This document shows positions 26,407 to 35,750 of a stretch of 64,000 nucleotides of DNA, piece after piece. Source of the stretch: Bacteroidota bacterium. GTDB lineage: Bacteria; Bacteroidota; Bacteroidia; Chitinophagales; Chitinophagaceae. Positions within the stretch are counted from its first letter, which is position 1, and each line of letters opens with the position of its first letter. The notes under the pieces were generated by a model. That model was not told the origin of the DNA, did no database searches, and was given only the letters and a program-made list of their open reading frames with translations. The position numbers and the translations under genes are program-made. The stretch is taken from contig VBAR01000001.1 in NCBI GenBank assembly GCA_005882315.1, forward strand, positions 1,499,736 through 1,563,735, written 5' to 3'.

Positions 26407-27891
26407 TTATGCAACAGCTGTGGCTAATTTTCTTCTTTCTTTGAGATCGGTTTCAATTGTTGTTTCCATTTTTTTATCGATCGCATACCCGAAAAGCAAA
26501 ACAGCACCAATGATAAAAATGATCCCCGGATATATACTCACTGACATCCTGATCCCATTAATTGCTTCCGTAGTTTGTTGCGCCGCATCTGCAACGTAGC
26601 CGTATTTACTTAAAAGGAATGCTCCAAGGCCGCCCCCGAGACTCAATCCCACTTTTAAGCCAAATATCATAGCTGAAAAGATGATGGCGGTTGCTCTTCG
26701 GTTGTTTTTCCATTCACTGAAATCTGCCACGTCGGCGATCATAGCCCAAAGAATAGGAATAGTTATTCCATATAAAAATCCATGAAAAATATGTGTAAGT
26801 ATCACCAACCCGACTGATTCAGGTGAAAAGAAATAGAACATCACCAGGCATAAAGCAGACAGTACAAGAAAAATTCCGAATATATTCCGTTTACCAAACT
26901 TGTCAGCTAGTGGTTTGCTGAACATGATCCCAACGATCATAAAAATGATACTGCCTGCATTGAATAAACTATTGGCAGATGACGGCGGGTCCTGTGGCCA
27001 TTCAAAATTTCCAAGGCCAATACCAGTAAGAGTTCTATTCAAACCAGCAATAAAGTTATTGAAGCCGATATTCTCCAGGAATTGTGACTCCGCATCATGA
27101 TTCAAATAGTATTTAAAGAAATAGATATTCATGCCACCTTTTAATGCCAGCGTAACAAACACAAGAATAGTGAGGAATAGCATGATGATCCATGGTTTAT
27201 TCTTCGTTAGATCTTTTAAGTCGCTGGAAATGGAATTTTTCTGTTCGACAATCGGCTTCACTCTTTCCCTTGTAGTTAAAAATGTAATGATGAAACAGAC
27301 GACACCAACAATAGCAAAGAACAACATTACACTTTCAAAACCTTTTTGTTTGTCGCCATGGCCAATTGATAGTGCCAACGGAAGCAATAAAGCTTGAATA
27401 ATAAATTGTGCCACCATTACGGCAACAAACCGATAGGAAGAAAGACTGTTTCTTTCTTTCATATCACCTGTAAGTACGCCACTTAAAGCAGAGTAGGGAA
27501 GATTGTTTGCGGAATAAATAATTACTAAAAAGAAATAGGTAACTGCGGCATAAATAAGTTTCCCGGACTCATTGAAATCAGGTGTACTGAATGCGAGAAG
27601 AGAAATGACACCAAAGGGAACTGCTGTCCACAATATCCACGGACGATATTTTCCCCAACGTGTATTTGTTCTGTCGGCAATAATTCCCATGATGACATTA
27701 AAAAATGCACCAGCAAAACCAAAGAATGTAATTATAAAACTTGCTTTGCCTGCAGGTATTTTATAAACATCTGTATAGAAGAATGCAAGAAAAGTGACGA
27801 GGGTCTGAAAAATAAGATTTGCAGCAAGATCGCCCAGGCTATAGCCAATCTTTTCAATGACGGAAAGTTTTTGGGAAGCATTCGTATTCAT
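26407..27891 (-). CDS. GPH-family (MelB/XynP-like) sugar:cation symporter
   Basis: A 494-residue inner-membrane transporter with about 12 predicted helices. The N-terminal segment LSVIEKIGYSLGDLAANLIF and ADRTNTRWGKYRPWILW are the signatures of the glycoside-pentoside-hexuronide:cation symporter family. PILWAMIADVADFSEWKNNR matches the second-half signature (Asp-Glu in the WAMIADVADF-type helix). Members such as XynP import xylosides. It lies between GH10 copy 3 and the cytoplasmic GH43, so uptake of xylobiose-size products (or arabinosides or aldobiouronic acid) is inferred. Confidence 0.9.
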   Translation of the reverse strand: MNTNASQKLSVIEKIGYSLGDLAANLIFQTLVTFLAFFYTDVYKIPAGKASFIITFFGFAGAFFNVIMGIIADRTNTRWGKYRPWILWTAVPFGVISLLAFSTPDFNESGKLIYAAVTYFFLVIIYSANNLPYSALSGVLTGDMKERNSLSSYRFVAVMVAQFIIQALLLPLALSIGHGDKQKGFESVMLFFAIVGVVCFIITFLTTRERVKPIVEQKNSISSDLKDLTKNKPWIIMLFLTILVFVTLALKGGMNIYFFKYYLNHDAESQFLENIGFNNFIAGLNRTLTGIGLGNFEWPQDPPSSANSLFNAGSIIFMIVGIMFSKPLADKFGKRNIFGIFLVLSALCLVMFYFFSPESVGLVILTHIFHGFLYGITIPILWAMIADVADFSEWKNNRRATAIIFSAMIFGLKVGLSLGGGLGAFLLSKYGYVADAAQQTTEAINGIRMSVSIYPGIIFIIGAVLLFGYAIDKKMETTIETDLKERRKLATAVA

Positions 27892-27908
27892 GATTTTGTT
27901 TTAGTTTG

Positions 27909-29069
27909 TTAGAATGGTTTTTTAGCACTTTCTCCTGATCCGGAATTTGTTTTCAGCTCAATCACTTTGTAGTACGCAGGTTTGGGTTTGTATTGCCTGT
28001 CAAATAATAAAGGATAATTAGTTCTTCCTCTTACAGGCCAGCCATTCAGCCAGCTTTGTCCGTCGTTTACTCCCCAGAATGTAACACGTGTAACTTTATC
28101 TTTATATTTTAAAAAGAGTTTAAATAAATTTTCGTAATCATTTGCCAATTGCACTTGCACGCTATCCGGCAAACCGTTAACATAAGGATTTAATTCAGGA
28201 TTTGAAGCGACCCTTTGGCTAACATCGGCGCCCTGGAAATCACGTTTCAGCACTTCAATATCGAGTTCAGTGAACATTACTTTTATCCCAAGTGCTGAAA
28301 ATTGCTGGATGCTTTCTTCAATTTCTTTAAAAGGTACCTTGTTCAAATGCCAATGACCCTGGATACCTACACCATCAATACGTACACCGGCTGCTTGTAT
28401 TTTTTTTATTATAGCAATCGCACCGGCTCTTTTCTTTGGTTGTTCGATATTATAATCATTGTAATACAATTTAGTATCCGGAGCGGCTTTTTGTGCTAAA
28501 CGAAATGCCTCTGTTATAAAATCATCTCCAAGTTTGTCAAGGAAAATTGATTTACGCATAGTACCATCTTCATTTAATGCTTCGTTCACAACATCCCAGG
28601 AATACATTTTGCCATTATAGCGGCTGGCGATCGTGGTAATGTGATTGTTAAAAAAAGTTTTAAATGAATCAACATCCTTAATATTTCTTGCATAAGCCGG
28701 CAGTTGACTATGCCAGATAAGCGTATGACCATTGATAAGAATATTGTGCTTCTTTCCATATTCTACCATCTTGTCCGCAAGGTCAAAATTATATTTGTCC
28801 CATTGTGGATGAATGATCTCCGCTTTCATAATATTCTCAGGAGTCGCAGCACTAAACTGTTCCGGAACCAGTTTAGCTGCATTGGAATCTTTTTCTTCTA
28901 TCTGCTGGGAGTTAAGGGCAGTGCCGATCAAAAAGTCGTTTTTGTAGGCTTCCCTTAGTGTGGAAGAACCAGATGATCCCGTTACTTTCTTACTGCTGCT
29001 GCAGGAAATAAAAGTAACAGAGATCGCAACAACGCATAAGCCCAACAAGAGGTTTCTTTTCGTATCCAT
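27909..29069 (-). CDS. GH10 endo-beta-1,4-xylanase, predicted lipoprotein (copy 3)
   Basis: A 386-residue GH10 xylanase with a lipoprotein signal (AISVTFISCSSS, Cys23) and a short Ser/Gly-rich linker before the catalytic barrel. GHTLIWHSQLP, SWDVVNEALNEDG (acid/base Glu163) and VMFTELDIEV (nucleophile Glu268) are present. The tail ends in a Ser/Gly-rich stretch (TNSGSGESAKKPF). It lies 9 bases downstream of the GH115 gene. The predicted lipid anchor suggests a place on the outer membrane or facing the periplasm, next to the GH115 that trims the same substrate. Confidence 0.93.
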   Translation of the reverse strand: MDTKRNLLLGLCVVAISVTFISCSSSKKVTGSSGSSTLREAYKNDFLIGTALNSQQIEEKDSNAAKLVPEQFSAATPENIMKAEIIHPQWDKYNFDLADKMVEYGKKHNILINGHTLIWHSQLPAYARNIKDVDSFKTFFNNHITTIASRYNGKMYSWDVVNEALNEDGTMRKSIFLDKLGDDFITEAFRLAQKAAPDTKLYYNDYNIEQPKKRAGAIAIIKKIQAAGVRIDGVGIQGHWHLNKVPFKEIEESIQQFSALGIKVMFTELDIEVLKRDFQGADVSQRVASNPELNPYVNGLPDSVQVQLANDYENLFKLFLKYKDKVTRVTFWGVNDGQSWLNGWPVRGRTNYPLLFDRQYKPKPAYYKVIELKTNSGSGESAKKPF

Positions 29070-29078
29070 TGTTTTTAT

Positions 29079-31619
29079 TTATTTAATAGTTCTTGTTTCC
29101 GGCGGGCCCAGGTAACTGGGTTTTACCTCACCGAAGTCCAACACAATTTTTTGTAATACTACACCTGAATTCACCATCCAGTATTTTACAATATGTTTAC
29201 CCGGTGAATTTATCTTATGATTTGTGGTTTTTGCAATGATACTTTCACCAACCCACTTGTTCCAGATCCCGGCGCCGGTGTTCCGATCTTCTTTATTGAT
29301 GCTGATAATTTGCGGAGTTTCATCATCAATTGAAATTGCAAACTGCAAACCATCCTCGGAATTATAATAATTAAGAGTAGGGGAGAAGTAAGCGTTTATT
29401 TTCAAACTGTCTTTACTATAGGTGTATACTTCATATTCAAGATGAGCAGAAGTTGGTGTTGCCTTTTGTATAGATGCCGTTACAGGGAAAGTTGTTACCG
29501 CATCGCCGGTTCTGCCAAGGTCGGGAAGAATAGCCCACTTAATAGAAGCTGCGTTAATCGCTTTCGTATAATGTGATGCTTCAATTGATACATAGCCATC
29601 CTGTTCATAAAAAATATTGCCTTTGCTGCCTGAAGAAATAAGTTTTTCAGAGGTTTTGGGTAAAACATCAATTTTTACGATATCCTTTTCTATAGAATCT
29701 TTCGGCAGGTATTTTACGTCAGGCATTTTTTGCCGGTTTGGTTGCTGCCAGTAAGTATAACCAATATGTGTTTGATCCATCATATGGTTCCATTTGCCAT
29801 TGTTGAGACGATTGTATTCAAGAGAGATTAATGAATCCCTCGCATAAAGCTCTTTTACTTTATCAGCCAGGAAATTGGTATTTGACTGTTTTGCTTTTGC
29901 GGCCCTGTTATTCAATGCCACATAAAAATACATTTCGTTCAGATTGGCGCAGGCTTTTATTGGATGAAGCACTAATTGAAAGAAAGCATCTTTATACTGT
30001 GTAGGTAGTTCTGCATTTATTTTTTCTGCAATACGTAAAAGGGCATTATAATCATTAACGACATTTTCCCATTCATTATAATTGAAACTATACGTATTGG
30101 CATCCAGCATTTCGGGTTTTCTTCTGCCATTATATTTTGCATACTTGGATAACAACTCTGCAATTTCTTTTGCATGCTCATTTCCAAATTGCGATGCTGC
30201 CCACCCCTCGGTATATTTTTTTATATCGTCTGCGCCGATCTTGTCGGGGTTCCATGCATAATCCAAAAAGAAAGAAATGGGGAATTCCATTGGTTTGATG
30301 TCACCAACGTTGACGATCCATATTTGACGAACATTGTATTCATAGGCCATGTGCATTTGTTCCCTCACTTTCGGAATCGGATTTGTATTTAGCCATTTAT
30401 AATTTCTCGGCCCTCCTACATAATCGAAGTGATAATAAATTCCGTAACCACCTTTTCGTGGCATTTCATCCAGTTTGGGAAGTTTACGGATATTGCCCCA
30501 GTTATCATCACATAATAATAAAGTAACGTCATCCGGCACCCTCATCCCTTTATCATAATAATCCTGTACTTCTTTATACAAGGCCCATAACTGAGGGGTT
30601 TCGCTAGCGGGTTTCTTAGTTATTTCTTCAAGAATTTTTCGCTGATCGGTCACAATTCTTTCCAGCAGGCCGGTTGCTGTTTCGCGGCTCATCGGCATAT
30701 CACCATCGCCTCTCATGCCTACAGTAATTATACTTTCATGTGAACCCTTATTTTCTATTCCCTTTCTCCAGAAATTTTTTAGCACAACCTGGTTGCTATC
30801 ATAATCCCACTTGCCTTTTCCGTATCGCTTCCATTCCTGCTGTGCTCTCAGCATCGGTTCGTGGTGTGATGTGCCCATCACAATTCCATATTTATCGGCC
30901 AATATGGGATTTAAAGTATCATCATCGTTGAATGCATTGCCCCACATTGCCGGCCAGAGATAATTTCCTTTCAATCGAAGAATGAGCTCAAAAACTTTTT
31001 CATAAGCCAGGTGATTAACGCCACCGAATTTTTCTTTTGTCCAACCGGAAAATGCCGGCGCTTCATCATTAATAAAAATACCGCGGTATTTTACTTTAGG
31101 GGCATCGGTTATAAAGACATTAGTGGTAACAAAAATTTCTTTCTTCTTTTTCACAGGAACATCTGCCCACCAATACCAGGGAGATACACCAATTTGTTTT
31201 GAGAATTCAAAAACTCCATAAGCAGTTCCTCTTCTATCACTACCAGCAATGACCAAAGCGTTTGGCAACGACTGTAATTGGTATGCTTCCCATTTGGCAC
31301 TTATATTTTTTGTATTGATCTTTTTCTGTTTGATCAATTGAGAAATTCCAGGCGATCTTTGAAGAGAGCCAATAATAATGGCAACCGATGACGAAGAAGG
31401 AAGTTTATTTACTAATTGCAGTTTTTTACCAGTTACCATTTCAATATCCTGTTGTAATAGTTCGGCTGCTTTTTTTACAAGTGCATGATCAGCATCATCA
31501 ACATAGATTACTGAAGCGGATAGTGAAAATGAATTTAGGGTTTTGGCACCTATTACAAGCTGAGCTTTTCCTGTAACAGCTATGACATAAAAAAATAAAA
31601 AAAACTTTACTTGTTTCAT
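29079..31619 (-). CDS. GH115 xylan alpha-1,2-(4-O-methyl)-glucuronidase
   Basis: An 846-residue exported enzyme of family GH115, which removes (methyl)glucuronic acid from internal positions of xylan. The start is the ATG at 31619 (MKQVKFFLFFYVIAVTGKAQ), which begins with a signal peptide. An upstream ATG at 31676 adds 19 residues that block the signal. Family features are VIAGSDRRGTAYGVFEFS, SPWYWWADVPVKK, GIFINDEAPAFSGW, LRLKGNYLWPAMWGNAF, VMGTSHHEPMLRAQQEW and the ITVGMRGDGD segment. A C-terminal beta-rich domain follows residue 640. It works with GH67 in the same operon on different glucuronate linkages. Confidence 0.93.
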   Translation of the reverse strand: MKQVKFFLFFYVIAVTGKAQLVIGAKTLNSFSLSASVIYVDDADHALVKKAAELLQQDIEMVTGKKLQLVNKLPSSSSVAIIIGSLQRSPGISQLIKQKKINTKNISAKWEAYQLQSLPNALVIAGSDRRGTAYGVFEFSKQIGVSPWYWWADVPVKKKKEIFVTTNVFITDAPKVKYRGIFINDEAPAFSGWTKEKFGGVNHLAYEKVFELILRLKGNYLWPAMWGNAFNDDDTLNPILADKYGIVMGTSHHEPMLRAQQEWKRYGKGKWDYDSNQVVLKNFWRKGIENKGSHESIITVGMRGDGDMPMSRETATGLLERIVTDQRKILEEITKKPASETPQLWALYKEVQDYYDKGMRVPDDVTLLLCDDNWGNIRKLPKLDEMPRKGGYGIYYHFDYVGGPRNYKWLNTNPIPKVREQMHMAYEYNVRQIWIVNVGDIKPMEFPISFFLDYAWNPDKIGADDIKKYTEGWAASQFGNEHAKEIAELLSKYAKYNGRRKPEMLDANTYSFNYNEWENVVNDYNALLRIAEKINAELPTQYKDAFFQLVLHPIKACANLNEMYFYVALNNRAAKAKQSNTNFLADKVKELYARDSLISLEYNRLNNGKWNHMMDQTHIGYTYWQQPNRQKMPDVKYLPKDSIEKDIVKIDVLPKTSEKLISSGSKGNIFYEQDGYVSIEASHYTKAINAASIKWAILPDLGRTGDAVTTFPVTASIQKATPTSAHLEYEVYTYSKDSLKINAYFSPTLNYYNSEDGLQFAISIDDETPQIISINKEDRNTGAGIWNKWVGESIIAKTTNHKINSPGKHIVKYWMVNSGVVLQKIVLDFGEVKPSYLGPPETRTIK

Positions 31620-31700
31620 TGCTAAATAGAATTTATACAGTTGAACACTTTGCTTCACTCTGTCCAAGCTATGCATCGCACAGTAAACTTACTCTTGGCG

Positions 31701-31722
31701 ACCTGCATGCCGGCAGGCAGGT
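31701..31722. repeat. 22-base near-palindrome in the SDR-GH115 gap
   Basis: The arms ACCTGC and GCAGGT enclose an almost perfect inverted repeat centred on GCCGGC, with a single mismatched pair. It sits in the 120-base space between the SDR stop and the GH115 start. It may be an RNA hairpin that separates or stabilises parts of the long transcript. No T-run follows on the minus strand. Confidence 0.45.
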
Positions 31723-31739
31723 GCGGCCAGTTAACAAAA

Positions 31740-32489
31740 TTAAAAACCGATACTATTGCCACCATCTACCGGCAACACAACACCTGTAATGTATTTCGCG
31801 GCATCACTTGCTAAAAACAAAGCTGCATCACCTATATCCGAAGCTTGCCCCATTACTCCCATTGGTGTTCTTGAGAATACTTTTGCTTTTCGTTCCGGAT
31901 CACTGTCCAGTGCTTTTGCTGTCATGTCTGAATAAATAAAACCTGGTGCAATTGCATTTACACGAATTCCTTTTGGTGATAGTTCAACTGCCATGGCCCT
32001 TGTCATTCCATCAATTGCAGTTTTGCTGGCACTGTAAGCAATCACTTTTGGTAAACCATACTGTGCTGCCATCGAGCTGATATTAATAATGCATCCGCTT
32101 TTTTTATCAAGCATATGTTTCACCACTTCACGGCTTATGGAAAAAACAGAAGTAAGATTGGTTGTAATGATCTTCTGAAAATCTTCATCAGTTACTTCTA
32201 TGAATTCTTTTTTCATATTAATGCCTGCGTTATTCACCAGGATATCTATTTGCCCGAATTGTTTAATAATAGCATTAATAAATCCAGGGATGGAGGAAAG
32301 ATCACTCAAGTCACAACTCATGGGATGACACAACAGACCCAGTTTTTCTTTTGCTGTATTTAATTTTTCTTTATCCCTTCCTGCAATAATGGTTTCAATG
32401 CCTGATTGTGTAAACTTTTCTGCAATAGCATAGCCCAGACCCGAACCACCACCTGTTACAATAGCAATTTTTTTTGTGTTATTACTCAT
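31740..32489 (-). CDS. short-chain dehydrogenase/reductase, possible fructuronate reductase
   Basis: A 249-residue classical SDR. It has the cofactor motif TGGGSGLG, NNAG near residue 89, Ser of NISSMAAQYG, the catalytic YSASK (Tyr and Lys) and the terminal VLPVDGGNS. There is no signal peptide. It lies between the two alpha-glucuronidase genes (GH67 upstream, GH115 downstream). A role in the released glucuronate branch is therefore plausible, for example fructuronate to mannonate, feeding the UxuA gene at 54115. Sugar 1- or 5-dehydrogenase activity is equally compatible with the sequence. Confidence 0.85.
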   Translation of the reverse strand: MSNNTKKIAIVTGGGSGLGYAIAEKFTQSGIETIIAGRDKEKLNTAKEKLGLLCHPMSCDLSDLSSIPGFINAIIKQFGQIDILVNNAGINMKKEFIEVTDEDFQKIITTNLTSVFSISREVVKHMLDKKSGCIINISSMAAQYGLPKVIAYSASKTAIDGMTRAMAVELSPKGIRVNAIAPGFIYSDMTAKALDSDPERKAKVFSRTPMGVMGQASDIGDAALFLASDAAKYITGVVLPVDGGNSIGF

Positions 32490-32520
32490 TTTATTTTTTT
32501 ATCAAAGGTTAATCTGGTTT

Positions 32521-34659
32521 CTAATTACCCGGTGCAAATAAAACTCTTATGCTTTTATAATACTCCAGTGTTTTATCTGGTTGTTCATAGTTGGCGGGTA
32601 TCGGCATTTTAGAAAAAGTCTGGAAATACAATAAGCAGGCATTGCGCCACCATATTGCATCTTTCAATTGAATATTCAGCAATTGCTTTACCTGTGCGAA
32701 TCGTTCTTTATCGATGTTCTTTTCCAGTTTGCTCCATTGTTGCTGAAATGATTTAACTGAATCCACGCCGGTATAATATTTATAACAGAGTTCATTCCAC
32801 AATGTTCTTCCACTTTTCATTTTATGATCCCATGATGCATGATGAAACCATAAGAGATATTCATCCGGACATTTATTTATATCAGAGAAAGCATTATTTA
32901 TTTCTGTTTTATATTGAGCCAATGCATTTGTTCCTTTTACTGTTCTGTCAAAACCAATTCCAATTGAATCAGCTTTATGATAATATACTGGGTTCCAGTC
33001 AGGGCGGTTCAATGAATTACCCCATGGCATTGGTCCATAATGATGGCCGTTGTACATAATATGTGTAAGACCAATTGGAGTCATATAGTTTACCAATGCT
33101 TCACGTGAATTAAGCATGATGTTCTTTATAACTGTAACAGATTTCTTGTCATTAGTAATTGTTTGTCTTATCCATTCATCTGCTATTTGATCAGATGACA
33201 AATTATAATCCCAGCTTAGCCTTCCTAAGGCATACCAATTGGCCTGTGCAAAAGGATGGCCACACCAGTTAATATCATTACCGATATTACTTACTCCGGC
33301 CATGCCAGTCAAGGTATGATTATCCAAACTGCCATCTATTACTTTTGCGACTGTTGAAGATTTTCCTTTTGAATAAGTATCAGCACTCAGCACTTCTTTA
33401 AACAAAGGGGCTTCGTAAACTAAATGAGTTCCCTGTCCCAGGTACTCCTGTGTCAATTGAAGCTCCATCATCAAAGGAGTTTGTGGCATTGCACCGAATA
33501 AAGGAGAAAAAGGTTCTCTCGGTTGAAAATCGATCGGTCCGTTTTTCACTTGAACTAAAACATTCTTTCTGAACTTGCCATCAAGCGGTTGGAATTCTTC
33601 ATAAGCTTGTTTGAACCGGTCGTTTGACTCGGGATTATAAACAAATGCCCGCCACATAATAATTCCTCCGAATGGTGCTACTGCATCAGCCAGCATATTT
33701 GCGCCATCTGCATGATTTCTTTTATAATCTTGCGGACCTGGCTGCCCTTCGCTGTTTGCTTTTACAAGGAAGCCGCCAAAATCAGGGATGATCGAATAAA
33801 TTTCTTTTACTTTTTCTTTCCACCATTGCTGAACTGTATCATTCAGTGGATCAGCTGAGTTTAATTTTCCTAATTCTATCGGTGCACTGAATCTTGCCGT
33901 GAGATAAACTTTTATTCCATACGGACGAAAAAGATCTGCCAATGCTTTTACTTTTTCTAACCAGGGTTTTGTAAGTATCGTTGCATTGGCATTCACATTT
34001 GTAAGAACTGTTCCGTTAATACCAATCGATGCATTTGCTCTTGCATAATCAATATAGCGCTGATCTATATAGTCGGGTAAAGTATGCCAGTTCCATATGG
34101 AAAAACCCGCATAACCTCTTTCTACAGTTCTGTTGAGATTATCCCAATGATTCAGTAAACGTAGCTTCAGATAGGGAATGGAGACAAAAGGCTTGGGGCT
34201 CCAAACGTCCTGCCTTGTTTGCATAAGCCTGAGAATATGAAATGCTCCATACAATAATCCAACTTCAGAGCCAGAGTAAACCATTACCTGACCTTCTACA
34301 CCTCTTTTTATCAGAAAGCCCTCGTCTCCAAGTTTTAAAACTTTGTTTTCAGATTGTGGATCATAAACTGCAAGTGGTGAATTGTTTTTAATGAACTGGA
34401 GTGTAACCTTATTCTGATAACCTTGAATGAATAATGGTTTCTGATTTAGCATGCCTAATGAAGCTTTTGTAAGCTCATCTTTAATAATTTGTACAGTAAC
34501 AGAATTTCCTGATATTGAAATTTTACTAAAAAGTGATTTGTATTCGGTTAATCGTTTGGCATCCTCTACTGGCTTATACCTAAGCCATAAATCATATCCA
34601 TCTTCCGCTTTTGTTAAGGAAGCAGTTAATAATAATATGATGAATAATACAAGCTTCAT
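32521..34659 (-). CDS. GH67 alpha-glucuronidase
   Basis: A 712-residue exported family GH67 enzyme, which releases (4-O-methyl)glucuronate from the non-reducing end of xylo-oligosaccharides. The signal peptide ends at SLTKAED. Family features include RLLNHWDNLNRTVERGYAG, GFLVKANSEGQPGP with a catalytic-type Glu304, and NGPIDFQPREPFSPLFG, which carries the Asp and Glu that act as base pair in this family. VYEAPLFKEVLSAD and HHYGPMPWG are also typical. It starts 8 bases after the lacI-type gene's stop, so it is the first enzyme gene of the leftward operon. Confidence 0.94.
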   Translation of the reverse strand: MKLVLFIILLLTASLTKAEDGYDLWLRYKPVEDAKRLTEYKSLFSKISISGNSVTVQIIKDELTKASLGMLNQKPLFIQGYQNKVTLQFIKNNSPLAVYDPQSENKVLKLGDEGFLIKRGVEGQVMVYSGSEVGLLYGAFHILRLMQTRQDVWSPKPFVSIPYLKLRLLNHWDNLNRTVERGYAGFSIWNWHTLPDYIDQRYIDYARANASIGINGTVLTNVNANATILTKPWLEKVKALADLFRPYGIKVYLTARFSAPIELGKLNSADPLNDTVQQWWKEKVKEIYSIIPDFGGFLVKANSEGQPGPQDYKRNHADGANMLADAVAPFGGIIMWRAFVYNPESNDRFKQAYEEFQPLDGKFRKNVLVQVKNGPIDFQPREPFSPLFGAMPQTPLMMELQLTQEYLGQGTHLVYEAPLFKEVLSADTYSKGKSSTVAKVIDGSLDNHTLTGMAGVSNIGNDINWCGHPFAQANWYALGRLSWDYNLSSDQIADEWIRQTITNDKKSVTVIKNIMLNSREALVNYMTPIGLTHIMYNGHHYGPMPWGNSLNRPDWNPVYYHKADSIGIGFDRTVKGTNALAQYKTEINNAFSDINKCPDEYLLWFHHASWDHKMKSGRTLWNELCYKYYTGVDSVKSFQQQWSKLEKNIDKERFAQVKQLLNIQLKDAIWWRNACLLYFQTFSKMPIPANYEQPDKTLEYYKSIRVLFAPGN

Positions 34660-34667
34660 AAATTGAT

Positions 34668-35711
34668 CTACAACTTAGGGATGCCTTTTTTTTTTAAGGA
34701 GGATTTTCTTATGATCAGGTCCGAACGTATCACTATCGTTTGAGTATGTTTGATATTGGATAATCCCTTGAGGTGGTTGATCAAGTTACGGGCAGCAATT
34801 TCACCCATATCAATACCCGGATAATCGATAGTAGTAAGCTGTGGCTCTACAATTTTTCCGATCGCATCATTATTGAAACCAACAATTGCAATATCCTCTG
34901 GGATATTTATTCCATGTTCCTTCAGTGTTTGCATACACACAGCCGCAGAGAAATCATTAGTAATAAATGCTCCGTCAGGCAGAGGTTTCATTTTTAAAAT
35001 TTGTAAAGCAGCTTCTACACCGCATTGTTCACTCAAATCCTTAATTAGAACTTTTTCTTTGTCATAAGCAATTCCATTATCAAATAAAGCATCCACATAT
35101 CCTTTATGCCGCTGGGCATAAACGTTACGTTTCAGGTTGGCTGTAACAAGAACAATTCGTCTACACCCTTGTTCAATTAAATGCTGTGTTGCCTGGTAGC
35201 CGCATTTATAATTATCTATTATAACCTTTGTGCTGTCACTGTTTTCTTCCACACGATCAAAAAAGATAATAGGAATGGACCTGTCGGAAAAAGATTTATA
35301 GTGTTCCAGTCCTTCTGTGTCAAAAGCAAGTGAAGCGATCAGCCCGTCTACTCTTTTATGAAAAAGATTCAAGGCATTTGCCGCTTCCTTATCATAGCTC
35401 TCCGATGAGTGGGCAATGATAAGATCATAGCCGGCTTCTGTTGTTACTTTTTCAATACCTGCCAGAACAGATGTAATGAAGTTACTGTTCAATTCATGCA
35501 CAATAACACCGATGGTATTTGTTTTTTGTTTCCTGAGATTGCTGGCAAACGTATTGTGGCGATAGCCCAGTTCTTTTGCTGCGTCCTGTATCTTCTTCCG
35601 GGTATTTTTATTAATGGCTGGGTGGTTCTTTAATGCACGGCTTACAGTGGCTGATGAAAGCTCCAGTTTCTGGGCAATATCATAAATAGTAACTTCTTTT
35701 TTAGGCTTCAT
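34668..35711 (-). CDS. LacI-family transcriptional regulator (inner copy)
   Basis: A 347-residue LacI/GalR regulator. The N-terminal helix-turn-helix is VTIYDIAQKLELSSATVSRA followed by the hinge helix segment, then a periplasmic-binding-protein-like effector domain (IGVIVHELNSNFITSVLAGI, VDGLIASLAFDT, GFNNDAIGKIVEPQLTTIDY). It closely resembles the next regulator upstream, especially in the DNA-binding part and the C-terminal MGEIAARNLINHLKGLSN, so the pair arose by tandem duplication. Its start codon abuts an operator-like site (35713-35727), which suggests self-control or control by its twin. A xylo-oligosaccharide or uronate effector is inferred. Confidence 0.92.
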   Translation of the reverse strand: MKPKKEVTIYDIAQKLELSSATVSRALKNHPAINKNTRKKIQDAAKELGYRHNTFASNLRKQKTNTIGVIVHELNSNFITSVLAGIEKVTTEAGYDLIIAHSSESYDKEAANALNLFHKRVDGLIASLAFDTEGLEHYKSFSDRSIPIIFFDRVEENSDSTKVIIDNYKCGYQATQHLIEQGCRRIVLVTANLKRNVYAQRHKGYVDALFDNGIAYDKEKVLIKDLSEQCGVEAALQILKMKPLPDGAFITNDFSAAVCMQTLKEHGINIPEDIAIVGFNNDAIGKIVEPQLTTIDYPGIDMGEIAARNLINHLKGLSNIKHTQTIVIRSDLIIRKSSLKKKGIPKL

Positions 35712-35712
35712 G

Positions 35713-35728
35713 TTGCAATCGGTTGCAT
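35713..35728. promoter_or_regulatory. LacI-type operator directly before the inner lacI gene
   Basis: The core TGCAATCGGTTGCA (35714-35727) is an inverted repeat with TGCAA and TTGCA arms and a central CG, as LacI/GalR operators usually have. The same 14 bases recur at 36840-36853. Its position, immediately upstream of the ATG at 35711, would block transcription or elongation into lacI-GH67. Confidence 0.75.
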
Positions 35729-35750
35729 AAAAATCGTAAAAAAAATGAAA

